From Candidatus Woesearchaeota archaeon (GTDB lineage: Archaea; Nanobdellota; Nanobdellia; Woesearchaeales; JAGVZT01): DNA of 42,594 nucleotides. The stretch lies in assembly GCA_018302335.1 (NCBI GenBank), contig JAGVZT010000065.1:1-42594 (forward strand). The letters are read 5' to 3'. Of the stretch, positions 31,816 to 38,065 are shown one piece after another. Below the pieces are notes generated by a model, which was not told the DNA's origin, did no database searches, and saw only the letters and a program-made list of their open reading frames with translations. A program made the translations under genes and the position numbers. Position 1 is the first letter of the stretch; the number at the start of each line of letters is the position of its first letter.

Positions 31816-32441
31816 AGGAGCACGGCCCCCAGGGCTGGTGGCCGCTGCTCGGGGTGAGAGGAACAAATCCCACGAAGACCGGCTCGCTCCGGGGATATCA
31901 TCCGGGAGACTTCACGTATCCCCGCAACGCGGGGCAGCGCTTCGAAATCTGCGTCGGAGCCATCCTGACCCAGAACACCGCGTGGCCGAACGTGGAGAAG
32001 GCGCTCCTGCGGCTGAAGGCGGTGAAGGCCCTCAGCGCGGCCGCGCTGCTGGGGCTTCCCGAGAAGGAGCTCGCGGCGCACATCCGTCCCGCGGGGTACT
32101 TCAACCAGAAGGCGAAAAAGCTCAAAGTGTTCGCGCATTTCTTCCAGGGGCTCCCGGGACGCACTCCTACGCGGGATGAGTTGCTCTCGCTCTGGGGCAT
32201 CGGGCCGGAGACCGCGGACAGCATCCTCCTCTACGCGTACAGGGTGCCCACGTTCGTCGTTGACGCGTACACGAGACGCGTCCTCCTCTCGGCCGGGATG
32301 ACGCGCGAGACCCGCTATGATGCCCTGAAGGCGCTGTTCGAGCGCTCGCTTCCGAGGGATGCCGCGCTCTACCAGGAATTCCACGCATTGCTCGTGGAGC
32401 ACGGGAAGGGCAGCGAGGATTACGGACGGAGCCGCAGGTAA
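31773..32441 (+). CDS. MagIII-like HhH-GPD DNA glycosylase (COG2231-type)
   Basis: A 222-residue glycosylase of the endonuclease III superfamily. It has ILTQNTAWPNVEKAL, RPAGYFNQKAKKLK, and the HhH motif with the catalytic Asp (GIGPETADSILLYAYR, then VVDAYTRR, D164). The Lys used by bifunctional endonuclease III is Glu here (E146), and the C-terminal [4Fe-4S] cysteines are missing. Both features fit monofunctional 3-methyladenine glycosylases of the MagIII type. Likely role: removal of alkylated purines. Start ATG 31773 overlaps coaE by 43 bp; the N-terminus LGELYRALLKEHGPQGWWP is conserved-looking. Confidence 0.85.
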   Translation: MGKTALGELYRALLKEHGPQGWWPLLGVRGTNPTKTGSLRGYHPGDFTYPRNAGQRFEICVGAILTQNTAWPNVEKALLRLKAVKALSAAALLGLPEKELAAHIRPAGYFNQKAKKLKVFAHFFQGLPGRTPTRDELLSLWGIGPETADSILLYAYRVPTFVVDAYTRRVLLSAGMTRETRYDALKALFERSLPRDAALYQEFHALLVEHGKGSEDYGRSRR

Positions 32442-32737
32442 AAGAAGACTGCCGCGGCGACGACCGCGATGAGCGCGCCCACGAAGAGCAGCTTCATGAA
32501 GGTGATGACGACCTGTGACCTCATGCGCACCTGGCTCTCCCGCACCCGGAAGTATGCCCCCATCATCAGGAGGAGTACCGTACCACCGACGATGAGGAGG
32601 GTGTACGCCGGCAGAGCCGACTTGACCGCGGACCATCCGCCCGTGAGGAACTGCATCGCGGTCGCAGCGCTCCCGGTGAGGACGAGGGCTGCGGCGCCGA
32701 GCGCCAGAAGGAGAGGGAGGACCCGCCTGAGTTCCAT
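32420..32737 (-). CDS. Small three-helix membrane protein
   Basis: A 105-residue protein with three hydrophobic segments: VLPLLLALGAAALVLTG, YTLLIVGGTVLLLMMGAYF and LLFVGALIAVVAAAVFFYL, separated by basic loops (RVRESQVRMRSQ). Start ATG 32737 follows a TATA box by 21-31 bp. The 3' end overlaps the convergent glycosylase gene by 22 bp. Function unknown. Confidence 0.65.
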   Translation of the reverse strand: MELRRVLPLLLALGAAALVLTGSAATAMQFLTGGWSAVKSALPAYTLLIVGGTVLLLMMGAYFRVRESQVRMRSQVVITFMKLLFVGALIAVVAAAVFFYLRLRP

Positions 32738-32757
32738 GCGCACACTATGGGAATAGC

Positions 32758-32768
32758 CTCTTAAATAG
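32758..32768 (-). promoter_or_regulatory. TATA box for the small membrane protein gene
   Basis: CTATTTAAGAG on the minus strand, 21-31 bp before start 32737. Confidence 0.55.
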
Positions 32769-32862
32769 TTTGGCACGCGACGTATTGAATCGGCCTCGCG
32801 CTGACAAGCCCGTTTTCAAGCGCGCCGACCCGCGGAACTGTGTGATGGGGCGAAGCAGAGTC

Positions 32863-32920
32863 GGCCGTGCGAGAATATCCGACCGGCGAGACATCCCGAT
32901 ACTTGCCCGTCACTCCGGCC
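32863..32920 (+). repeat. Dispersed GGCC-bounded repeat, copy 12
   Basis: A 58-bp forward copy with GGCC at both ends, containing GCGAGAATATCCGACCGGC and GAGACA. It lies in the 370-bp divergent region 32738-33107, which otherwise holds two promoters and the hairpins described at 32949. Confidence 0.7.
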
Positions 32921-32948
32921 TACAAAAATTTCGGGGCGAGATAAAGGG

Positions 32949-32991
32949 GGAGGGGACCGTGTGCGGCACAGCCCCCTCCTGTGGTGCAGGA
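32949..32991 (+). other. Pair of mutually exclusive hairpins upstream of frdA
   Basis: GGAGGGG (32949-32955) can pair with CCCCTCC (32973-32979), with an inner TGTG/CACA stem (32960-32963 with 32967-32970). TCCTG (32977-32981) can pair with CAGGA (32987-32991). The two stems share bases 32977-32979. No gene frame covers them. They lie upstream of the frdA TATA box, so if transcribed they would belong to a separate RNA or be DNA-level elements. Confidence 0.3.
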
Positions 32992-33073
32992 AACAACTGG
33001 CTCAAGGGGATTATGAACGCATTGTCTGGAATGTATAGGTATCGTACTGCGCATCGAGGCATTCCAAGCAAAG

Positions 33074-33082
33074 GTATTTAAG
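33074..33082 (+). promoter_or_regulatory. TATA box for the fumarate reductase operon
   Basis: GTATTTAAG lies 26-34 bp before ATG 33108; no Shine-Dalgarno sequence. Confidence 0.6.
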
Positions 33083-33107
33083 AGCCGTCGCCCAGGGAGC
33101 GCCTGGG

Positions 33108-34841
33108 ATGCCAGGCCAGAACGTCCGAACGGTTCCTGTCGAAGTTCTCGTCATAGGCTCTGGAGGTGCTGGCCTCCGCGCCGCCATCGCGGCGCACGAC
33201 GCCGGCGCCCAGGTCACGGTTCTCGGACGGACACTGCAGGGAAAGGCCCATACGGTGATGGCAGAAGGCGGAATCAACGCCGCGCTCGGGGACCTGGACC
33301 CTGAAGACAGCTGGATTGTCCACGCAGCCGACACCCTGAAGGAGGGCGAGTTCCTCTCGCATCCGGAGATAGCGGAGCGGCTCGCCAGGGACGCACCGGA
33401 GCGGCTCTTCGAGCTGGAACGCTGGGGAGCGGTCTTCGACCGCACTCCGGATGGCAGGATCATGCAGCGTCCCTTCGGGGCGCACACCTACCGAAGGACG
33501 TGCCACGTGGGGGACCGCACCGGGCTCGAGCTCGTGCAGACGCTCCTCGCCCAGGTACGGAAACGGGGAATCGACATCCAGGAGGAGATTGTCATCACCT
33601 CGCTGCTCACCTCAGGGAGCGGCTCGGGGAAGCGCGCCATCGGCGCCACGGCGGTTGACCTGAAGACAGGAGAATTCTACTGCTATCTCGCCCGCGCGGT
33701 GGTGCTCGCGAGCGGCGGCTACGCTCGCGTCTACAAGATCACCTCGTCGCCCGGAGAGAACTTCGGCCACGGCCCGGCGATGGCCTACCGCGCCGGCGCC
33801 GAATTGATGGACATGGAGATGGTCCAGTTCCATCCGACGGGCATGACGTGGCCCGAGACGGCGATGGGCATCCTGGTCACCGAGGCGGTGCGCGGCGAGG
33901 GGGGCGTCCTCAAGAACAGCAAGGGAGAGCGCTTCATGACGCGCTACGACGCGAAGCGGATGGAACTCTCCGCGCGGGACATCGTCGCGCGAGCCATCTA
34001 CACCGAGGTCAAGGAGGGCCGCGGCACTCCCCGCGGCGCGGTCTATCTCGACATCAGCCACAAGCCCGCTCCGTTCATCCGGAAGAAGCTCGCCAAGATG
34101 GTGAAGATGATGCAGGATTTCCAGGGCGTCGACATCACCAAGGAGCCCATGGAAATCGCCCCCACCGCGCATTACGCCATGGGCGGAATCCGCGTCGAGC
34201 CGGACACCGCCATGACCTCGCTCTCCGGGCTCTTCGCCACGGGCGAAGTCGCGAGCGGGGTCCACGGGGCGAATCGCCTCGGGGGAAACTCGCTGACGGA
34301 CCTCGTGGTCTTCGGGAACATCGCAGGAAAGGCAGCGGCGGAGTACGCGAAGGCCGCTCCGGCGGCAGCTCCGGACAGGGCGGAGATCGATGCCGAGTAC
34401 TCGCGCATCACCACCTCCTTCGGCAGGAAGGACGGCATCTCACCGGCAGTTGTGCAGGAGGAGGTGCGCGAGCTGATGTGGCAGCACGCGGCGATAGAGC
34501 GCAGCGCCGCCGGACTGGAGGAAGGGCTCGCGAAACTGCAGGCCCTCGCAAAGAGGGCCATGGCCGTGAGCGGCGACCTGCGCTTCAACCCCGGCTGGCT
34601 GGACTATCTCGATGCCGGGAACGCGCTGGTGGTGTGCGAGGCCATCCTGCGCAGCGCGCTCATGCGCCAGGAGTCCCGAGGGGCGCACATGCGCACCGAC
34701 TTCCCGGAGATGCGGAAAGACTGGAAACGCAATATTATCTGTGTCAACCGCGGGAGGATGCTGCTGAAGACGCGGCCGCTTCCCGAGATAGGACCAGAGG
34801 TCAGGCAATGGATGCAGTCCAGGAACATGTCACTGCAGTAG
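33108..34841 (+). CDS. frdA: Fumarate reductase / succinate dehydrogenase flavoprotein subunit
   Basis: A 577-residue flavoprotein that carries the FAD and dicarboxylate site. The Rossmann FAD motif is VIGSGGAGLRAA; H48 in KAHTVMAEGGINAAL is the expected covalent FAD attachment; QFHPTG, AVRGEGG, TAHYAMGGI and GANRLGGNSLTDLVVFG complete the family pattern. Direction (fumarate reduction or succinate oxidation) cannot be told. The aspartase/fumarase and malic enzyme genes nearby suggest use of fumarate as an electron sink. First gene of a three-gene operon. Confidence 0.95.
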   Translation: MPGQNVRTVPVEVLVIGSGGAGLRAAIAAHDAGAQVTVLGRTLQGKAHTVMAEGGINAALGDLDPEDSWIVHAADTLKEGEFLSHPEIAERLARDAPERLFELERWGAVFDRTPDGRIMQRPFGAHTYRRTCHVGDRTGLELVQTLLAQVRKRGIDIQEEIVITSLLTSGSGSGKRAIGATAVDLKTGEFYCYLARAVVLASGGYARVYKITSSPGENFGHGPAMAYRAGAELMDMEMVQFHPTGMTWPETAMGILVTEAVRGEGGVLKNSKGERFMTRYDAKRMELSARDIVARAIYTEVKEGRGTPRGAVYLDISHKPAPFIRKKLAKMVKMMQDFQGVDITKEPMEIAPTAHYAMGGIRVEPDTAMTSLSGLFATGEVASGVHGANRLGGNSLTDLVVFGNIAGKAAAEYAKAAPAAAPDRAEIDAEYSRITTSFGRKDGISPAVVQEEVRELMWQHAAIERSAAGLEEGLAKLQALAKRAMAVSGDLRFNPGWLDYLDAGNALVVCEAILRSALMRQESRGAHMRTDFPEMRKDWKRNIICVNRGRMLLKTRPLPEIGPEVRQWMQSRNMSLQ

Positions 34842-35584
34842 TGCGGCGCTTCGACCCCACGAGGGAGAAGACTCCGCGATACGTCGAGTACGAGGTGCCC
34901 TATGTCAAGGGCATGAAAGTCCTCGACGCGGTGCGGTACATCCAGAGGAATCTCGACGGCACGCTGGCGTACCGGTGGAACTGTAGGGAGGGCATCTGCG
35001 GCTCCTGCGCGATGGAGGTGGACGGGAAGCCGGTGCTGACCTGCAAGACCGAGGTGCGCGGGAAGATGCTCATCGAGCCGATGCTCTCCTTCCCGTGCGT
35101 CAAGGACCTGGTCGCCGATGTGCGCGAGGTGCGCGAGAAACTCGCGAAGCTCAGCCCTTGGCTCGCCCCCCGCCCGGAGGAGGACGCGAAGAAGGAGTTC
35201 TGGCGGATAAAGGAGCACGAGCTGCACGAGGCGGAGGAAGCGCGCCTGTGCATCGAGTGCTACATCTGCTATGACGTCTGCCATGTCATCCGGAACCACA
35301 AGGAGCTGCCCTTCCCCGGCCCGGTGAACATCGTCCACGCGGTGGGCCTGGACCGGCACCCCAAGGACAGCATGGACCGCTCGCTATTCATGCACAAGGA
35401 TATCTGGAACTGCAACATGAACCGCTGCTGTTCTTCGTCCTGCCCCCAGGGCATCCGCATCACCGAGAACTTCATCACCTACGCGAAGGAGCGCATCGTG
35501 GAGGAGAACAACATCGTCAACGCGCTCATCCGGAGAGTGAGGAACAAGCCAGGCCCGCTGGACTCCTGGGGTGAGCGAAAGTGA
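34808..35584 (+). CDS. frdB: Fumarate reductase / succinate dehydrogenase iron-sulfur subunit
   Basis: A 258-residue iron-sulfur protein. The [2Fe-2S] site is C59, C64, C67, C79 (CREGICGSC...LTC). The second half has a complete CIECYICYDVC motif and a second Cys set in CNMNRCCSSSCPQG, carrying the [4Fe-4S] and [3Fe-4S] or second [4Fe-4S] clusters. It carries electrons between FrdA and the membrane anchor. Start ATG 34808 overlaps frdA by 34 bp; it is preferred to GTG 34841 because the first beta strand (HVTAVVRRFDP) is needed for the ferredoxin fold. Confidence 0.94.
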   Translation: MDAVQEHVTAVVRRFDPTREKTPRYVEYEVPYVKGMKVLDAVRYIQRNLDGTLAYRWNCREGICGSCAMEVDGKPVLTCKTEVRGKMLIEPMLSFPCVKDLVADVREVREKLAKLSPWLAPRPEEDAKKEFWRIKEHELHEAEEARLCIECYICYDVCHVIRNHKELPFPGPVNIVHAVGLDRHPKDSMDRSLFMHKDIWNCNMNRCCSSSCPQGIRITENFITYAKERIVEENNIVNALIRRVRNKPGPLDSWGERK

Positions 35585-36213
35585 GCCTCGCAGCGGTCGT
35601 CCCGGCGGTCTTCATCGCGGCAATCATCCTCCGCACCGTGACCTGCTACTATGTGCGGTTCCTGCTGCGCAGGTTCGCCTGGCTGCACCCGACGCACTGC
35701 AACACCAAGGACTACCTGTGCGACCCGGAGCCGAAGGGACTCTGGGCGAAGGCGCCGTTCTCCTGGCTGGCGAAGCTGCTCGGCAAGACCCTGTACTTTG
35801 GAGATTCGAAGCTGTTCTACTACCACAAGTACTTCATCTGGGCGACCGTCATCCTGATGCCGTTCCATCTGCGGGAGGTCATCCCGGTCTTCCTCGGGAG
35901 CCTCTCGGCCGGGACGACGTTCGAACTCCTGGATGTCTCGGTGGAGATGCTCTACGTGCTGTTCGGGGTGCTCTTCATCCTCAGCTGCCACAGCATCAAG
36001 TACTTCTTCGACCGCACCGCGGCCAAGTGCGGGGACTGCGCCCTCGCGCACCAGGCGTATCACACCGTGGAGAAAGCGAACGACTGGCACGCGGTCTGGC
36101 TTTGGCTCACCATCGTGTTCATCAACGTCAGGCTGGTGCTGCTGCTCGCGCACGGAACGCCGTTGCTCAGCGCGCTGGTGATGCTCTTCGTGCGGCTGCC
36201 CGAGCACGCGTAG
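35581..36213 (+). CDS. Probable membrane anchor of the fumarate reductase complex, atypical
   Basis: A 210-residue membrane protein coupled to frdB by a GTGA overlap. Hydrophobic segments: VVPAVFIAAIILRTVTCYYV, YFIWATVILMPFHLREVIPV, MLYVLFGVLFILSCHSIKYF and AVWLWLTIVFINVRLVLLLA. It carries several His residues (in or near helices) and Cys clusters (CNTKDYLC; KCGDCALAHQAYH). It does not resemble SdhC/D or FrdC/D b-type anchors as I know them; it may bind haem or quinone. The last 10 codons are repeated almost exactly at 36802-36832, beyond the HicBA genes. Confidence 0.75.
   Translation: MSLAAVVPAVFIAAIILRTVTCYYVRFLLRRFAWLHPTHCNTKDYLCDPEPKGLWAKAPFSWLAKLLGKTLYFGDSKLFYYHKYFIWATVILMPFHLREVIPVFLGSLSAGTTFELLDVSVEMLYVLFGVLFILSCHSIKYFFDRTAAKCGDCALAHQAYHTVEKANDWHAVWLWLTIVFINVRLVLLLAHGTPLLSALVMLFVRLPEHA
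36181..36211 (+). repeat. 31-bp direct repeat, left copy (end of the anchor gene)
   Basis: ATGCTCTTCGTGCGGCTGCC continuing CGAGCACGCGT. It is the coding end (MLFVRLPEHA) of the membrane anchor gene. The right copy at 36802-36832 differs at one base. Confidence 0.85.
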
Positions 36214-36444
36214 TCACAGGAGCTTCAGGAACTCCTCCCTGGACAAACGTACGTCGTGCTTCATGATTTTGTGGAGCAGTCCGCGGTCAAGCTTTTCTCC
36301 TGGATGGTTCGGAATCACGGTCGTCCTGCCATCAGCATGCTTGAAGAACAGGTGGCTCCCCCTCTGTCGCAGGCACCTGAACCCCAGCCTGACGAGAATC
36401 ACAGCTAGGTCCCTAGCGGTCAGCAGCGGCAGGCGCATCTTCAC
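36214..36444 (-). CDS. hicA: HicA family toxin (mRNA interferase)
   Basis: A 76-residue HicA/YcfA-like protein with the double-stranded RNA-binding-like fold: TARDLAVILVRLGFRCLRQR, then GSHLFFKHADG with the catalytic His, then VIPNHPGEKLDRGLLHKIMK. HicA toxins cleave mRNA and are held inactive by HicB. Start GTG 36444 overlaps the hicB stop (GTGA); ATG 36438 is also possible. Order is antitoxin first, toxin second. Located between direct repeats after the fumarate reductase operon, on the opposite strand. Confidence 0.9.
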   Translation of the reverse strand: MKMRLPLLTARDLAVILVRLGFRCLRQRGSHLFFKHADGRTTVIPNHPGEKLDRGLLHKIMKHDVRLSREEFLKLL

Positions 36445-36647
36445 GCTTCGACGTCAATCTGCCGGATGCCGACGAATCTCGTCAACCTCTGCGGTTTCTC
36501 GGCCTCGAGATAGACCAGAATCGCTTTCCTCGTGCGCCTGATGAGCTCCTCATAGGATTTCGCCTGGGAACGGCATCCAGAAAGCTCCACGACCTCGGAG
36601 AGGAGATAGCCGTCCTCTCCTTCTTCGATGATGATGGTGAACTTCAT
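36441..36647 (-). CDS. hicB: HicB family antitoxin (short form)
   Basis: A 68-residue HicB-like protein: MKFTIIIEEGEDGYLLSEVV, ELSGCRSQAKSYEELIRRTR. It has the partial RNase H-like fold but no C-terminal DNA-binding domain, so it may not repress its own promoter by itself. Start ATG 36647 fits a TATA box 24-33 bp upstream. Coupled to hicA by a 4-bp overlap. Confidence 0.88.
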   Translation of the reverse strand: MKFTIIIEEGEDGYLLSEVVELSGCRSQAKSYEELIRRTRKAILVYLEAEKPQRLTRFVGIRQIDVEA

Positions 36648-36670
36648 CGGTTCGAGAGGTGCGCTGTCGC

Positions 36671-36680
36671 GTTTAAATAG
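36671..36680 (-). promoter_or_regulatory. TATA box for hicBA
   Basis: CTATTTAAAC on the minus strand, 24-33 bp before the hicB start. The rest of 36648-36801 shows a possible degenerate trace of the dispersed repeat (around 36727-36785), too weak to list as a copy. Confidence 0.55.
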
Positions 36681-36801
36681 GTTTCTCGCGGATCGCTCGG
36701 CTTCCATGCCATAGCTGACCTTGACCGCCTTGATAAGTCTTTACCAGGAAAATCCGGAAAGTTCACGGCACGAGCGGAGTTCCCCACGGGTCATGCGGGT
36801 C

Positions 36802-36832
36802 ATGCTCTTCGTGCGGCTGCCCGAGCAGGCGT
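36802..36832 (+). repeat. 31-bp direct repeat, right copy
   Basis: Same sequence as 36181-36211 with a single C-to-G change near the end (CGAGCAGGCGT), followed by GA, giving an alternative in-phase stop (TGA). It ends 2 bp before the stop of the convergent small heat-shock gene. Confidence 0.85.
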
Positions 36833-36834
36833 GA

Positions 36835-37182
36835 CTACTCGCGGATGCGAGGCACGAGCGCCTCCAGACGGTCCGCGAGCCGCATCGACACGGCAGCGCC
36901 GCTCTCCGCGTCCAGAGGCAGTATCGTCCTGTGCTGCAATCCCTCGGCGGAGATGACCAGCTCGCCGTCGATGATGTCGAGCTGAATGTTTTCCCTGGGC
37001 GCCCCCTTGGGGAGCGGCAGCGAGTACCGGTAATCAGCGTCCGCAGCCTGCACGTGGAGCATGTACTGACGGCCTTCCACAGTGCCGATGTAGACCATGC
37101 CGGTCCGCTGCATCGTCTCCTCAAGGATGCCTGCGAGTTCCGAAAGGTCAGGCCCCTCGCCGAAATAGTCCCCGAAGGTCAT
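36835..37182 (-). CDS. Divergent small heat-shock (alpha-crystallin-like) protein
   Basis: A 115-residue protein with an alpha-crystallin/p23-like beta-sandwich: MVYIGTVEGRQYMLHVQAAD, YSLPLPKGAPRENIQLDIID, GELVISAEG, RTILPLDAESGA. The GELVISAEG strand resembles the GxL region of Hsp20. The similarity is weaker than for the first gene of the operon. Start overlaps the preceding stop (ATGA). Third gene of a three-gene operon. Confidence 0.7.
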   Translation of the reverse strand: MTFGDYFGEGPDLSELAGILEETMQRTGMVYIGTVEGRQYMLHVQAADADYRYSLPLPKGAPRENIQLDIIDGELVISAEGLQHRTILPLDAESGAAVSMRLADRLEALVPRIRE

Positions 37183-37421
37183 GCGTCGTCACCGTCTGCG
37201 CGGTGCGGCCGCCTATCGTCCAGGGGCAGTTTGCCGCGCTCCTCGAGCCTGCGCCGCACTTCGGCCTCCTGAATGATGTCCTGCAGGGTCTTGCCCTCCC
37301 TGCGGTCGCGCTCGACCTTGTCGAGCAGCTCCTGGGAACCCGCGCACGCGGCCCGGTAGTCGAACGGCGCAGGAGAATCAGGGCCGATATCGTAAGCGAA
37401 ACCGCGCTGGTCGGACATCAT
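37179..37421 (-). CDS. Small hydrophilic protein within the heat-shock operon
   Basis: An 80-residue protein, strongly charged, with a helical middle (SQELLDKVERDRREGKTLQD and QEAEVRRRLEERGKLP). No domain recognised. It starts at ATG 37421 or 37418, both overlapping the previous stop (ATGATG), and its stop overlaps the next start. Tight coupling to two alpha-crystallin-like genes suggests a co-chaperone or regulatory role (inference). Confidence 0.7.
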   Translation of the reverse strand: MMSDQRGFAYDIGPDSPAPFDYRAACAGSQELLDKVERDRREGKTLQDIIQEAEVRRRLEERGKLPLDDRRPHRADGDDA

Positions 37422-37894
37422 TTTTCTGGCCCTGTGAGCATACCCATGTCCCATTTCCGGGGCACGCTCACGGTGAGCAGGCCCTTGTCCACGGACGTCG
37501 TGAGGTTGTCAAGGTCCTCGTGCTCCCGCACCGAAACGCGGTGGAGCATCTGGTACTGCCTGGTCGCGGTGAGACCATCCGTCTCGGTCGTGCTGTCGTA
37601 GGATATCCGGATTTCAAGGGCCCTCTCCAGCGGCGTGACGGTGATGTGCTCCTGCGTGACCCCGCCGGGAAGCTGGAGGCGGTAGAGCGTGCCGTCGTCC
37701 GTCTCCTCGCGGGAGAGATTGCCATATGACCCGGAGAAGGCATCCTTGAGTATGTCCGACATCTTCCGGAAAGAGTCAGACAGGCCGCTGCGGAACTCCT
37801 CCAGCGTCTCGGTCCAGTCGTCCGGCTCTTCCGCCCAGGGGAAGAACTCGCGAATCAGGTCATTGACGCTCCGTTGCACATCATCTGCTCCCAT
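37418..37894 (-). CDS. Small heat-shock protein, Hsp20/alpha-crystallin family
   Basis: A 158-residue protein. The N-terminal 60 residues are a variable helical region (VNDLIREFFPWAEEPDDW). The alpha-crystallin domain runs from about residue 70 (LYRLQLPGGVTQEHITVTPL) to the hallmark strand VDKGLLTVSVPRKW (in place of A-x-x-x-n-G-v-L). Acts as an ATP-independent chaperone. Start ATG 37894; AT-rich promoter with TATA box (37937-37946) about 43 bp upstream and a G-rich Shine-Dalgarno-like GGGGGTGG. Confidence 0.85.
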   Translation of the reverse strand: MGADDVQRSVNDLIREFFPWAEEPDDWTETLEEFRSGLSDSFRKMSDILKDAFSGSYGNLSREETDDGTLYRLQLPGGVTQEHITVTPLERALEIRISYDSTTETDGLTATRQYQMLHRVSVREHEDLDNLTTSVDKGLLTVSVPRKWDMGMLTGPEK

Positions 37895-37936
37895 TCGATG
37901 CCACCCCCGTTGCACGGGGAGCCTGCATGCGTCAGG

Positions 37937-37946
37937 ATATTTAAAT
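37937..37946 (-). promoter_or_regulatory. TATA box of the heat-shock operon
   Basis: ATTTAAATAT on the minus strand within the 171-bp divergent region before the lyase gene. The flanking GATGATTGGATGCGTCAT has ATGA/TCAT symmetry and could be a regulator site; the rest of the gap to 38035 is AT-rich with nothing else recognised. Confidence 0.45.
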
Positions 37947-38035
37947 TTATTTCCAGATGATTGGATGCGTCATTCAATTTGTTCTTCAAAAGACCAAAAA
38001 GACGAAATCTTCTTTGACCGGTCACGCCAAAAACC

Positions 38036-38044
38036 CTTTTATAG
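38036..38044 (+). promoter_or_regulatory. TATA box for the aspartase/fumarase gene
   Basis: CTTTTATAG lies 22-30 bp before ATG 38066. Confidence 0.6.
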
Positions 38045-38065
38045 CAGGCATCCACAAAGAAGGGC

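Noticed and set aside
36727-36785. Further copy of the dispersed repeat upstream of hicB
   Set aside because: Some blocks match (CCGCCTTGATAAG, CCGGAAAGTTC) but ends and spacing do not; too weak to count.
36181-36832. HicBA region as a complete insertion sequence or integrated element
   Set aside because: There is no transposase or integrase and no terminal inverted repeat; only the direct duplication of a gene end supports insertion.
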